DNA of 64,000 nt, from positions 1 through 64,000 of the forward strand of contig NZ_JBHSRF010000042.1 of NCBI RefSeq assembly GCF_042658925.1. Reading direction: 5' to 3'. Origin of the DNA: Sphaerisporangium aureirubrum. Its GTDB lineage: Bacteria > Actinomycetota > Actinomycetes > Streptosporangiales > Streptosporangiaceae. The notes under the pieces were generated by a model. The model was not told the origin of the DNA and did not search any database. It saw nothing but the letters and a program-made list of their open reading frames with translations. Positions 45,149 to 54,001 of this stretch are shown piece after piece; positions within the stretch are counted from its first letter, which is position 1; each line of letters starts with the position of its first letter. The position numbers and the translations under genes are program-made.

Positions 45149-45865
45149 TCAGGGCTTCTGGCTGGTGCGTTCTCCGGTGCCGAGGCCGTCGAACAGGACG
45201 GTGATGTAGTGCTCGGCGAGGGTGGTGGTGTTGAGGCGGCCGCCGGAGCGGAACCAGCGGACGGCGACCCAGATGGTGTCGCGGATCATGCGGTAGGTGA
45301 GCTTGGGGTCGACGTCGGGGCGGAACGAGCCTTCCGACTGGCCGCGCTTGATCTGCTCGACCCACATGCGCTCGACCTCGTCCTCGGCCTTGATGAGGTA
45401 GTCGAAACGGTCGCCGGGCAGCGAGCGCAGGTAGTTCCAGTCGTTCTGCATGACGGTGATGGCGGCGCGGTGGGGCTCCAGGGTGCTGAAGCCGATGCGC
45501 ACCATCTCGGACAGCACGGTGCGGGCGTCGTCCCCGTGGTCGAGGGCCGCGCGGTAGCGGCCGATCAGGTCCTTGAGGAAGGTGGACAGGACCTCGTCGA
45601 CGATGGTCTCTTTGGAGTCGAAATGGTGATAGAGACTGCCGGAAAGGATGCCCGCCTCGTCGGCGATCTCGCGTACCGTGGTCGCCTGGAAGCCCTTGCG
45701 CGCGAAGAGCTCGGCGGCCAGCTTGACCAGGTGGTCGCGGCGCTCGGAGGCCGTGCCGTTCGACCCCGCCCGCCGGGCGCCCCCCTGGCGCCTCGGTGCC
45801 GAACCTCCCCGGGAGGGGGTGCCCGCGGCCGTGTCCGCGACCGTGCCGCCGGAGTTCTTTCGCAT
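45149..45865 (-). CDS. TetR family transcriptional regulator (KstR2-like)
   Basis: A 238-residue TetR repressor. After a disordered ~45-residue N-terminus, the helix-turn-helix reads LFARKGFQATTVREIADEAG then ILSGSLYHHFDSKE. The C-terminal part resembles KstR2/acyl-CoA-responsive repressors (WNYLRSLPGDRFDYLIKAED). It is divergent from the thiolase-like gene with two CGCTTGTT-containing sites between, so it probably represses that gene and itself and is released by an acyl-CoA. The ATG at 45865 has GGAGG upstream. Confidence 0.87.
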   Translation of the reverse strand: MRKNSGGTVADTAAGTPSRGGSAPRRQGGARRAGSNGTASERRDHLVKLAAELFARKGFQATTVREIADEAGILSGSLYHHFDSKETIVDEVLSTFLKDLIGRYRAALDHGDDARTVLSEMVRIGFSTLEPHRAAITVMQNDWNYLRSLPGDRFDYLIKAEDEVERMWVEQIKRGQSEGSFRPDVDPKLTYRMIRDTIWVAVRWFRSGGRLNTTTLAEHYITVLFDGLGTGERTSQKP

Positions 45866-45894
45866 GTTCACGTCCTCCATTATGAGCCTCCACG

Positions 45895-45970
45895 CAATCG
45901 CTTGTTCGCCTAATGGGAGGGACGAGAAGCCTGCTCACCCCTGGTGTAAGAGGCTACCAAGCGCTTGTTA
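45895..45970. promoter_or_regulatory. TetR operator candidates between regulator and thiolase
   Basis: TACCAAGCGCTTGTTA at 45955-45970 has a perfect CAAGCGCTTG core; CAATCGCTTGTTCG at 45895-45908 is a weaker second copy. AAGCGCTT palindromes are common operators of TetR repressors of acyl-CoA genes as I recall them. Confidence 0.6.
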
Positions 45971-46033
45971 CGCTGCCGATGACCGATATGCGGGGCCGCG
46001 TCGGACGCGGCGGAGGGACCGGAAGGACGGCGC

Positions 46034-47161
46034 GTGATGGCGGACGCGTACATCGTGGGCGCGGTGCGGACCCCTGTCGGCCGCCGGGGCGGCGGCCTCG
46101 CCGGGGCCCATCCCGCCGACCTCGCCGCCCACGTGCTGCGCGCGCTGATGGATCGTACCGGTGCCGATCCCGCGGCCGTCGAGGAGGTCGTGCTCGGCGG
46201 CGCCGCCGCCCCCGGCCCCCGGGCGGGCAACGTCGCCAGGATCGCCTGGCTGGCCGCCGGGTTACCCGAGGCGGTCCCCGGCGTGACCGTGGACCACGGG
46301 TCCGGATCCGGCCAGCAGGCCGTCCACTTCGCCGCCCAGGCGGTGCGCGCCGGGGACGCCCGGCTGGTCGTCGCCGGGGGCGTGCAGAACATGAGCGCCG
46401 TCCCGGCGGGGGAGCAGGTGTCCCCGGCCGCCGGGTCCCGGGGCTGGGCCGCCCGCTACCGCGGCAAGGAGCCGTCCGAGTGGCGCGCCGCCGAGCTGGT
46501 CGCCAGGCGCTGGGAGCTGTCCAGGGGCGAGCTGGAGGAGTACGCGCTGGAGTCCCACCGCCGGGCGGTGGCGGCGGGGGACGCGGGCCGCTTCGCCCGC
46601 GAGATCGCGCCGGCCCTCGGGATGCTCGCCGACGAGACGCCGCGCCGGGACCTCACCCCCGAGGCACTGGCGGCCCTGCCGCACCGGGCCGAGGGCGACC
46701 GGCTGACCGCCGCCCTGGCCGCCCCGCCCGCCGACGCCGCCGCCGTCCTGCTGATCGCCTCCCACGAGGCCGTGCGGACGCACGGCCTGGTCCCGAGGGC
46801 CCGGCTGCGCCACATGTCCGCCAGGGGCGGGGACCCGGCCGCGCCGCTCGCCGCCCTGATCCCCGCCACCGAGCACGCGCTGCGCGCGGCGCGCCTGAAG
46901 CTCGACGACATCGACGTGGTGGAGGCCGACGAGCGGTTCGCCCCCCTGGCCCTCGCCTGGCTGCGGGAGACCAGGGCCGATCCCGAGCGGGTCAACCCCT
47001 CGGGCGGCGCGCTCGCGCTCGGCGACCCTCTGGGCGCGCACGGTGCCCGGATGCTGACCTCGTTGCTGAACGAGCTGGAGCGCACGGACGGCCGGTTCGG
47101 CCTCCTGGTCGTGTCCACGGGTCTGGACCAGGCCGCTGCTACCATCATCGAGCGCCTTTGA
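46034..47161 (+). CDS. Thiolase-fold protein lacking catalytic residues
   Basis: A 375-residue protein that aligns over its full length with acetyl-CoA acetyltransferases (VGAVRTPVGRRGG, HPADLAAHVLRAL, SGQQAVHFAAQAV, VVAGGVQNMS, NPSGGALALG, PLGAHGAR). Every catalytic position is changed. The acyl-accepting Cys is Ser90 (DHGSGSGQQ). The NEAF Asn is Asp (DERFAPL). The GHP His is Asp331 (LGDPLGA). The C-terminal Cys of C-x-G is Ser361 (VVSTG). It is therefore unlikely to be a Claisen thiolase. It may be a pseudoenzyme, a subunit, or an aldolase-like enzyme. Start GTG or ATG at 46034/46037 after GGAAGG. Confidence 0.85.
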   Translation: MMADAYIVGAVRTPVGRRGGGLAGAHPADLAAHVLRALMDRTGADPAAVEEVVLGGAAAPGPRAGNVARIAWLAAGLPEAVPGVTVDHGSGSGQQAVHFAAQAVRAGDARLVVAGGVQNMSAVPAGEQVSPAAGSRGWAARYRGKEPSEWRAAELVARRWELSRGELEEYALESHRRAVAAGDAGRFAREIAPALGMLADETPRRDLTPEALAALPHRAEGDRLTAALAAPPADAAAVLLIASHEAVRTHGLVPRARLRHMSARGGDPAAPLAALIPATEHALRAARLKLDDIDVVEADERFAPLALAWLRETRADPERVNPSGGALALGDPLGAHGARMLTSLLNELERTDGRFGLLVVSTGLDQAAATIIERL

Positions 47162-47200
47162 CCGGCCGAACCGGGAAATGCAATGGTCGGAGATATGGAA

Positions 47201-47219
47201 AATAGGAAACTTTCCTATT
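47201..47219. promoter_or_regulatory. Perfect palindrome before the GH3 gene
   Basis: AATAGGAAACTTTCCTATT is a perfect 9+1+9 palindrome, 118 bases upstream of the GH3 start. Its core GGAAACTTTCC recurs at 49005-49015 and, with one change, at 53986-53998. It resembles operators of ROK-family sugar repressors (CsnR type), recalled and not checked. Confidence 0.65.
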
Positions 47220-47336
47220 AGATTGGCGTGCGTCCCGCTCTGAGGGCGCGTGGCCACGGCCCCGGCCCGCAGACGCGGGCCCTCGGTTCGCCGTACCCAG
47301 GCACGAGCCGCCACGACCCGCCAGGCGAGGAGAGTG

Positions 47337-48929
47337 ATGAAGCGCAGCCCCGAGCTCCTGCGTCTAGCCGATTCGGTCCTGTTGCCGGGGTTCGAGGGCG
47401 AGACGCCACCCGACTGGCTGCGCCGCCGTCTCGGGGAGGGCCTGGCCGGCGTCGTGCTGTTCTCCCGCAACATCGGAACCCTGCCCCGGCTCGCCGAGCT
47501 GACCGCCGCGCTGCGCGCCGAGCGGCCGGACGCCGTCATCGGCGTCGACGAGGAGACCGGCGACGTCAGCCGCCTGGAGGCCCGCACCGGCAGCTCCCGG
47601 CCCGGCAACTACGCCCTCGGCGTGGTGGACGACGTCGCGCTCACCGAGGAGATCGCCCGGGGCCTCGGCGCCGACCTGGCCGTCCTCGGGGTGAACGTCG
47701 ACTTCGCGCCCGCGGCGGACGTCAACAGCAATCCCGACAATCCGGTCATCGGATTGCGGTCCTTCGGCGCGGATCCCGCGCTGGTGTCGCGGCACACCGC
47801 CGCCTGGGTGCGGGGGCTCCAGGCGGCGGGTGTCGCGGCCTGTGCCAAGCACTTCCCCGGCCACGGCGACACCGCCGTCGACTCCCACCACGGCCTGCCC
47901 GTGGTGGCGGCCACGCCCGAGCGGCTGCGCGAGGTGGAGCTGCGGCCGTTCCGCGCGGCCGTCGAGGCGGGGGTCCGCATGGTCATGACCGGGCACCTGC
48001 TGGTCGCCGCCTGCGACCCCGGCATGCCCGCCACGCTGAGCCGCCGGGTGCTGACCGGCCTGCTGCGCGAGGAGATGGGCTTCGGCGGCGTCATCGTCAC
48101 CGACGCCATCGAGATGGCCGCGGTGACCGAGCGGTACGGCATCGGCGGCGCGAGCGCGCGGGCCGTGGCGGCGGGCGCCGACCTGATCTGCGTCGGCGGC
48201 GAGAACGCCGGCGAGGACGTGGTGCTCGCCATCCGCGCCGCCATCGCCGACGCCGTCACCGAGGGCCTGCTCCCGGAGGAACGTCTCGCCGACGCCGCCC
48301 GCCGCACCGCTGAGCTGACCGCATGGACCGAGTCCCTGCGAGCCGTCCCGGCCGCGTCCGCCGCCGCCGGGCCGGTCAGGATCACGGCCGGTTCCGGCGG
48401 GCAGGACGCGCCCGTCGCGGGGGAGCCCGGCGTGGACGCCCCGGCCGGGCTGGTCGCCGCGCGGCGGGCCGTGCGGGTCACCCGGGGGGACTGGGAGGTG
48501 CCGCCGGGGGGCGCGGCGCCGTACGTGGTGGAACTGGCGCCGCTGATGAACCTCGCCATCGACAAGCACACGCCGTGGGGGGTGGGGGAGCCGCTGGCCA
48601 AGATGCTCCCCGGCACCACGGTGGTGCGGTTCGACCAGGAGGGATGGTCGGCGGCGACGGGGCCGGACCGGGTGCTCGGCGAGGTCGTGCTGGGCCCCGC
48701 GGCCGGGCGCCCGCTGGTGATCGTCGTCCGGGACGCCCACCGGCATCCCTGGCAGACCTCCGCGCTCGACCTGCTGCTGGGCGCCCGGCCGGACGCCGTG
48801 GTCGTCGAGATGGGCCTGCCCGGCCGCACCGACCTCGGCGCCGTGCACATCGCCACCCACGGCGCGGCCCGCGTCTGCGGCCAGGCCGCCGCGGAGGTCC
48901 TCGCGGGCATGCTGGACGGCCGTTCCTGA
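47337..48929 (+). CDS. Glycoside hydrolase family 3 (beta-N-acetylhexosaminidase type)
   Basis: A 530-residue cytoplasmic GH3 enzyme. The TIM-barrel has GVDEETGDVSRL, LGVNVDFAPAADVNSNPDNP, RSFG, the NagZ loop KHFPGHGDTAVDSHHGLP with the catalytic His, and the nucleophile Asp in VIVTDAIEM. The C-terminal ~180 residues form an additional domain, making it longer than minimal NagZ (~340). A role in recycling N-acetylglucosamine from cell wall or chitin is likely. The ATG at 47337 has AGGAG upstream; 5' in-frame codons without a site are ignored. A GGAAACTTTCC palindrome precedes it. Confidence 0.9.
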   Translation: MKRSPELLRLADSVLLPGFEGETPPDWLRRRLGEGLAGVVLFSRNIGTLPRLAELTAALRAERPDAVIGVDEETGDVSRLEARTGSSRPGNYALGVVDDVALTEEIARGLGADLAVLGVNVDFAPAADVNSNPDNPVIGLRSFGADPALVSRHTAAWVRGLQAAGVAACAKHFPGHGDTAVDSHHGLPVVAATPERLREVELRPFRAAVEAGVRMVMTGHLLVAACDPGMPATLSRRVLTGLLREEMGFGGVIVTDAIEMAAVTERYGIGGASARAVAAGADLICVGGENAGEDVVLAIRAAIADAVTEGLLPEERLADAARRTAELTAWTESLRAVPAASAAAGPVRITAGSGGQDAPVAGEPGVDAPAGLVAARRAVRVTRGDWEVPPGGAAPYVVELAPLMNLAIDKHTPWGVGEPLAKMLPGTTVVRFDQEGWSAATGPDRVLGEVVLGPAAGRPLVIVVRDAHRHPWQTSALDLLLGARPDAVVVEMGLPGRTDLGAVHIATHGAARVCGQAAAEVLAGMLDGRS

Positions 48930-48986
48930 GCCGGTTCGAGCGCCGGTCCGCAGGTCCCAGGTTGGTGTCAACCTCGTCATATATAC

Positions 48987-49015
48987 ATAAATCGCGATTT
49001 ATCGGGAAACTTTCC
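48987..49015. promoter_or_regulatory. Two operator-like palindromes before the SDR gene
   Basis: ATAAATCGCGATTTAT (48987-49002) is a perfect 16-bp palindrome in an AT-rich stretch. GGAAACTTTCC (49005-49015) follows at once and repeats the core found before the GH3 gene. The SDR start is at 49041. Confidence 0.65.
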
Positions 49016-49040
49016 ATGATCAGTGAAAGAGGAACGGTGA

Positions 49041-49952
49041 ATGAGCGGTATAAACGCGGGCCGGGTCGTCGTGGTGACCGGGGCGGGCCGGGGGATAGGG
49101 CGGGCGCACGCGCTCGCGTTCGCCCGCGAGGGCGCCAAGGTGGTGGTCAACGACCTCGGCACCGAGCCGCACGGTGGGGGACGCTCGCCGGAGCCCGCCA
49201 GGGCGGTTGCCGAGGAGATCAACGACCTCGGCGGCCAGGCGGTCGCCAACTGTGACGACGTGACCGACTGGGACGGCGCGGCGCGGCTGGTCAAGATGGC
49301 GGTGAGCGCCTTCGGCGGCCTGGACGTGCTGGTGAACAACGCGGGCTTCGTCCGGGACCGCATGATCGTCTCGATGACCGAGGACGAGTGGGATGACGTG
49401 GTGCAGGTCCACCTCAAGGGGCATTTCCTGCCGCTACGGCACGCCGCCGCGTACTGGCGGGAGCGCTCGAAGGCCGGTGACCGGGCGGACGCCCGCGTGA
49501 TCAACACCTCGTCCGGGGCGGGGGTGCTCGGCAGCGTCGGCCAGGCCAACTACGCGGCGGCCAAGGCGGGGATCATCGCCCTCACCTACACCGCGGCCGC
49601 CGAGCTCGGTCAGTACGGCGTGACCGTCAACGCCATCACGCCCGCCGCCCGCACCCGCATCACCGAGGAGGTGTTCGCCGACATGGTGGCGCCCCCGGAG
49701 TCGGGCTTCGACGTAATGGATCCCGCCAACGTCGCCCCGCTGGTCGTCTGGCTGGGGTCGCCGGAGTCCGCGCACGTCACCGGGCGGGTGTTCGAGCTCG
49801 AAGGGGGCATGATCTCCATCGCCACGGGCTGGCGGCACGGGCCGGGGGTGGACAAGGGGGCCAGGTGGCGCCCGGTGGAGGCCGGCGAGGCCGTCGCCAA
49901 GCTCATCGCCGACGCCCCGCAGGCGGAACCGGTGTACGGCACCTCGGGCTGA
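49041..49952 (+). CDS. Short-chain dehydrogenase/reductase
   Basis: A 303-residue classical SDR: cofactor motif TGAGRGIGRAHA, NDLG (NAD preference suggested by Asp), NNAGFVRDRM, catalytic Ser in VINTSSGAG and Tyr-x3-Lys in NYAAAKAG. It resembles the dehydrogenase part of bacterial and peroxisomal multifunctional beta-oxidation enzymes and steroid-catabolic SDRs (IpdF-like), which fits the nearby KstR2-like TetR and thiolase-like genes. ATG at 49041 with AGAGGA upstream. Substrate inferred only from context. Confidence 0.87.
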   Translation: MSGINAGRVVVVTGAGRGIGRAHALAFAREGAKVVVNDLGTEPHGGGRSPEPARAVAEEINDLGGQAVANCDDVTDWDGAARLVKMAVSAFGGLDVLVNNAGFVRDRMIVSMTEDEWDDVVQVHLKGHFLPLRHAAAYWRERSKAGDRADARVINTSSGAGVLGSVGQANYAAAKAGIIALTYTAAAELGQYGVTVNAITPAARTRITEEVFADMVAPPESGFDVMDPANVAPLVVWLGSPESAHVTGRVFELEGGMISIATGWRHGPGVDKGARWRPVEAGEAVAKLIADAPQAEPVYGTSG

Positions 49953-50006
49953 ACGGGAACGGCCCGCCGTGCGCGGCGGGCGCGGCGGGTGCGTGGGCGG
50001 CCGGGG

Positions 50007-50378
50007 TCAGTAGAAGGCGTAGCACTCGACCTCGGCGCGGCGGGCGGTGAGGCCCTGGGCCACGGCGAGGCGCACGCAGCCCTGCTCCCGCGCGCTGAGG
50101 GCCAGTTCGCCGCAGACGGTCACGCTGGAGTAGGTGCGGCAGTCGAGGGCCTCGGCGGGGCGGCGGCCGACGGCGTACCTCTGCGTGGTGCGCGCCCGGC
50201 AGTCCGCCCGCGCGGCGGGGGTGTCGGCGTAGCGGCACTGGCTCATGAGGACGTTGTACTGGTCCCGGCTGACGTAGGTCTTCTCGTTGGCGTCCGGCGG
50301 TCCCCCGGCGGAGGCCGGGCCGATCGTGCCGGACATGGCGATGGTGGCGAGCGCGACGACCATGGCGACGTTCTTCAT
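50007..50378 (-). CDS. Small secreted Cys-rich protein
   Basis: A 123-residue protein with a signal peptide (MKNVAMVVALATIAMSG...ASAG). The mature part has six Cys (CRYADTPAARADC, LDC, TVC, QGC, EC), which suggests three disulfide bonds. No family is recognised. It is probably an extracellular protein of unknown role. ATG at 50378; the gene stands alone between an SDR and an ATP-grasp gene. Confidence 0.7.
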   Translation of the reverse strand: MKNVAMVVALATIAMSGTIGPASAGGPPDANEKTYVSRDQYNVLMSQCRYADTPAARADCRARTTQRYAVGRRPAEALDCRTYSSVTVCGELALSAREQGCVRLAVAQGLTARRAEVECYAFY

Positions 50379-50543
50379 GACATCCCCCCCGTCATGTCAT
50401 TCATCTACCCACGCGACCGCCTGTCGAAGAACCCAGCGGCCTAAAACGCCTGATGGGGGCATATCGGCGACCGCGGTATCACGGCATAAGTGACATGTCC
50501 GTACGATGCCTACGATGCTGACAGGTTCACGGGTGGGAGAGCT

Positions 50544-51362
50544 GTGCTGAAGGTCGCATATGTCACCTACGACGGTCCGGACCCCGACCGGGAGCTCGTG
50601 CTGGCCGACTGGGCGCGGGCCGGGATCGACGGCCGGGCGGTCCGCTGGGACGATCCCGCCGTCCGCTGGGAGCGCCACGACGCCGCGGTGGTGCGCTCCA
50701 CCTGGAACTACGTCCACCGGCGCGACGAGTTCGTGGCGTGGGCGTACAAGGTGGAGGGCGTCACGCGGCTGCTCAACCCGGCCGCGATGCTCGACTTCAA
50801 CTCCGACAAGTCCTACCTGCGCGGCCTCGGCGTGCCCACGGTGCCCACCCACTGGATCAGGCCGGGCGATCCGCTGGAGCTGCCCGATCTCGCCGAGTAC
50901 GTCGTCAAGCCGTCGGTCTCGGCGGGGGCGCGCGACACGATCCGCACGGCCGACCGCGCGGCGGCCGGGGAGCACGTCCGGCGGCTGGTCGCGGGTGGCC
51001 GGGTGGCGATGGTCCAGCCCTACCTCGGCATGGTGGAGGACGAGGGGGAGACCTCGCTGATCTATTTCGGCGGCGCGCTCAGCCACGCCCGCCGCCGCAA
51101 CGCGATGCTGGCCCCGGACCTCCCCGCGGGCACCCACCTCGGCACGCTCGCCCGCGAGCCCGGCGACGACCAGCTGGACCTCGCGGCCAGGGTCCTCGCC
51201 ACGCTACCGGAGACGCCGCTGTACGCCCGGGTCGACCTGGTCCGCCTCGCGGACGGTGCCCCCGCGGTGATCGAACTGGAGCTGGTGGAGCCCCATCTCT
51301 ACCTGTCCGACACCCCGGGGGCGGCCGGCCGCCTCACCGCCGCCCTGCTCGGCCTCCTGTGA
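50544..51362 (+). CDS. ATP-grasp domain protein
   Basis: A 272-residue protein of the ATP-grasp superfamily: SDKSYLRGLGVPTVPTHWI, YVVKPSVSAGARDT (ATP-binding Lys), MVQPYLGMVEDEGETSLIYF, and the metal-binding end ARVDLVRL...VIELELVEPHLYL. ATP-grasp enzymes join a carboxylate to an amine, or less often other nucleophiles. The N-terminal part (YVTYDGPDPDRELV) resembles those of glutathione-synthetase-like or RimK-like actinomycete proteins. GTG at 50544 after GGGAG. No peptide-precursor gene is beside it, so a RiPP link is unsupported. Confidence 0.85.
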   Translation: MLKVAYVTYDGPDPDRELVLADWARAGIDGRAVRWDDPAVRWERHDAAVVRSTWNYVHRRDEFVAWAYKVEGVTRLLNPAAMLDFNSDKSYLRGLGVPTVPTHWIRPGDPLELPDLAEYVVKPSVSAGARDTIRTADRAAAGEHVRRLVAGGRVAMVQPYLGMVEDEGETSLIYFGGALSHARRRNAMLAPDLPAGTHLGTLAREPGDDQLDLAARVLATLPETPLYARVDLVRLADGAPAVIELELVEPHLYLSDTPGAAGRLTAALLGLL

Positions 51363-51383
51363 GCCGAGCAGGGCGGCGGAGGG

Positions 51384-53918
51384 TCATCCCTGCGGCAGCA
51401 CGACGGCCATCGGCCGCACCCCGGCGGCGCGCAGCGCCGACGGCAGCAGGGACGCCCACGGGTGCTCGTGGACGCCGAGCCCCTCGGGGTTGTCCACGAC
51501 CAGCCGGACGGCGCCGCCCGGCGCGGCCTCCTCGGTCCAGCGGGCGCCGAAGCCCGCCAGCACCTCGGCCACCTTCGCCTTGTCGGCCGCCGCGGCGGTC
51601 ACCCGGATCGGCGACTCCAGCGGCGGCAGCGCGACGGGCGCGGCGGACGGGCTCGCCGCCCGCGCCCGCGCGGCCGGCCCGGCGGGCAGGGCCGCGCCGA
51701 TCGCGTTGGTGAGGATGCGGGACGTGCCGTCGGTGAACGCCCGGAAGTTGGGCTCGGCGGCGAACAGCACCACATGACCCCCGCCGAGCGGCTCGTCCAG
51801 GGCCGCGGCCGTGCCGCCCAGCTCCTCCGCGCCGAGCTGGAAGCCCGACACGAACCAGTCGGCCGATCCGGCCGCCGGGTACGACGCCACCACCTGCGCC
51901 GGGTCGGAGGCCCGCATCAGCGCGTCGTAGGCGTAGAACTGCCAGGCCGTCGAGCCGACGCCCGCCGACAGCGGGCCCTTGGCGACGTTCACCCGGATCA
52001 GCGAGCCGGGCACGTCGGAGGTGGGCGAGGTGAAGGTGGCGGTGCTGATCCCGGCCAGCGAGGCGAGCTGGGCGCCGCCGCTCCAGCCGACGTACCGTCC
52101 GCCGTCGCTCACCCAGGCGCGCAGCGCGTCCCGGCCCGCCTGGCCGAGCGCGGTGTTCGCCGAGGCCGCGGGCCCGGCGGGCGCCAGCACCACGTCGAGG
52201 CCCGCCAGCTTGCCCGCCGCCACGTCGGCGGGGGACAGCAGCGTGTACGGCAGCTTCCAGTCACGGTCCAGGCGGTGCCGCAGCCACCCGGTGGACTCCA
52301 CCGCCGACGACGAGGTGGCCGACAGGCGCAGCACGCCCACCTTGGGCCCCGCGGCGGGCGCGGGCGGCGACACGACGGGCGCCACGTCCTTGGCGGGGGC
52401 GCCGAGGACGGGGAGCAGCGCGCCGGAGGACCCGCCGGACACGTTGGCGAGCAGCGGCAGGCTCCAGGCGGTCACGTCGTAGAAGTAGGGGAACGGCGTG
52501 TAGCTGTCCTCGCCGAGCATGGCCTGGATCCAGTGCTTCTGGCCCTGCGCCATCGGGATCCAGTAGGTGCCCTTGGGCAGCGTGGCGCGCCCGGGGGCCC
52601 GGCCGTACTCCTTGAAGTCCGGCACGGTGAGCGACTTGGCCAGCGTGAAGACCTTCACGTCCATGCGCTGGAGCCGCCGCACGATCGACGTGACGGCCGC
52701 CTTCTTGGCCGGGTCGTCGGCGCGCAGGAAGTAGTGGCGGATCTTGCGGTCGGGCACCTGGGTGATGATCTCGTTGCCCGGGTTGTAGATCTGGTTCGGC
52801 TCCAACTGGCCCGCGAGCCCCTGCCGGAACGCGTCGGCGTACATGCCGTGCCACGTGGTCAGGATGTTCTTCTTGTTGGCCGCGGCGGCCGACAGGGTCA
52901 CCCACTGGGTGAGGGCCTGCTCGGCGGTGCGGGTGGCGATGGGGGAGCTGCCGCCCTTCTCGAACGTCATGCCGGCCGCGTTGAAGCCGGTGGTCGGCAC
53001 CGTGTCGCCGTACCCCATGTAGAGCAGGTCGTAGACGTCCCGGTTGGTGAAGGGGATGCCGCGCTTGGTGAACTCGTCGATCATCGCCTGGCCGTACAGG
53101 TCGCTGATCCACGAGTACGCGGGCTCGGCGATCTCGTGGTGGATCGGGTCGGCGTTCGGCGGGAAGAAGTACGCGGTGCCGCCCTGCTCGTGCGCGTCGA
53201 TGTAGACCTGCGGCGGGTACTTGCGCAGCATCTCCAGCTTGCCGTCGGTCTCGGGCTGGGTGCGGGCGAACCAGTCGCGGTTCATGTCGAAGCCGTACGC
53301 GTTGCGCCGGTCGTCGGCCTCGCGGCCGTCGGGGTTCTGCACCGGCAGCACGACCACGATCGCGTTGTCCAGGATGCGGCGGGCGGCGCAGTCGTCCCGG
53401 TCGGACAGGTCGTAAAGGGTCTTGAGCGCGGCGTCGGCGCCGCTCTCCTCGTTGCCGTGCACGTTGCCGGTCACCCACAGTACGGCCGGGGTGTGGGCGG
53501 CGATCAGGCTCGCCAGCACGGACGGCGTGAGCGGCTCGCGCAGCGCCTTGATCGACTTCTCGACGGCGGCGAGGCCGGACTTGGTGACGTTGCCGGGCCT
53601 GCCGACGATGGCGTACTTCAGCGGGCGGCCCTGGGCGGTGGTCGCCAGGGTGCCGGAGACGACCCGGTCGGTGGCCCGGTCGATCGCGGTCAGCAGGGTG
53701 TCGGACTCGGCGGAGGTGACCTCGCGGGAGCCGAGGTCGAAGCCGAGGACGCTCGCCGGGGCGGGCACCTTGTTCAGGTACACCGGTGCGGTCCCGGCCG
53801 GGTCGCACGCGGGGGGAGTGGTCGGTCTGGGGGAGGGGTGCGCGTCGGCGACGCCCGTGGTGAGGGCGAACGCCAGCGCGGTCACGACCGGCAGGATCGC
53901 GGGAAGGCGCTTGAGCAT
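51384..53918 (-). CDS. Secreted M14 zinc carboxypeptidase
   Basis: An 844-residue exported metallopeptidase. Signal peptide at the N-terminus (ILPVVTALAFALTTGVADAH). The M14 domain has the zinc motif NVHGNEESGAD (HxxE), VQNPDGREADDRRNAYGFDM and YIDAHEQGG (third ligand). The C-terminal half, from about 450, contains a further domain, including a ThuA/glutamine-amidotransferase-like segment (DVVLAPAGPAA, GGRYVGWSGGAQLAS). The large size is normal for the actinomycete M14 subfamily with such a tail. Probably degrades peptides outside the cell. Confidence 0.9.
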   Translation of the reverse strand: MLKRLPAILPVVTALAFALTTGVADAHPSPRPTTPPACDPAGTAPVYLNKVPAPASVLGFDLGSREVTSAESDTLLTAIDRATDRVVSGTLATTAQGRPLKYAIVGRPGNVTKSGLAAVEKSIKALREPLTPSVLASLIAAHTPAVLWVTGNVHGNEESGADAALKTLYDLSDRDDCAARRILDNAIVVVLPVQNPDGREADDRRNAYGFDMNRDWFARTQPETDGKLEMLRKYPPQVYIDAHEQGGTAYFFPPNADPIHHEIAEPAYSWISDLYGQAMIDEFTKRGIPFTNRDVYDLLYMGYGDTVPTTGFNAAGMTFEKGGSSPIATRTAEQALTQWVTLSAAAANKKNILTTWHGMYADAFRQGLAGQLEPNQIYNPGNEIITQVPDRKIRHYFLRADDPAKKAAVTSIVRRLQRMDVKVFTLAKSLTVPDFKEYGRAPGRATLPKGTYWIPMAQGQKHWIQAMLGEDSYTPFPYFYDVTAWSLPLLANVSGGSSGALLPVLGAPAKDVAPVVSPPAPAAGPKVGVLRLSATSSSAVESTGWLRHRLDRDWKLPYTLLSPADVAAGKLAGLDVVLAPAGPAASANTALGQAGRDALRAWVSDGGRYVGWSGGAQLASLAGISTATFTSPTSDVPGSLIRVNVAKGPLSAGVGSTAWQFYAYDALMRASDPAQVVASYPAAGSADWFVSGFQLGAEELGGTAAALDEPLGGGHVVLFAAEPNFRAFTDGTSRILTNAIGAALPAGPAARARAASPSAAPVALPPLESPIRVTAAAADKAKVAEVLAGFGARWTEEAAPGGAVRLVVDNPEGLGVHEHPWASLLPSALRAAGVRPMAVVLPQG

Positions 53919-53985
53919 GTGATCACCGTGGCATCACCCGGTAACCACGACAAGAGTGATCTTTTACTTTTTATGTTACAAATGC

Positions 53986-53998
53986 GGCGAAAGTTTCC
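53986..53998. promoter_or_regulatory. GGAAACTTTC-like site upstream of M14 gene
   Basis: GGCGAAAGTTTCC reads GGAAACTTTCGCC on the reverse strand. It differs by one inserted base and a shift from the GGAAACTTTCC core seen twice upstream, and lies about 70 bases before the M14 peptidase start. Confidence 0.4.
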
Positions 53999-54001
53999 GC
54001 G

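Noticed and set aside
50544..51362. ATP-grasp gene as part of a RiPP cluster
   Set aside because: No precursor peptide or leader-like small frame, protease or transporter is adjacent; the neighbouring small secreted protein has its own signal peptide.
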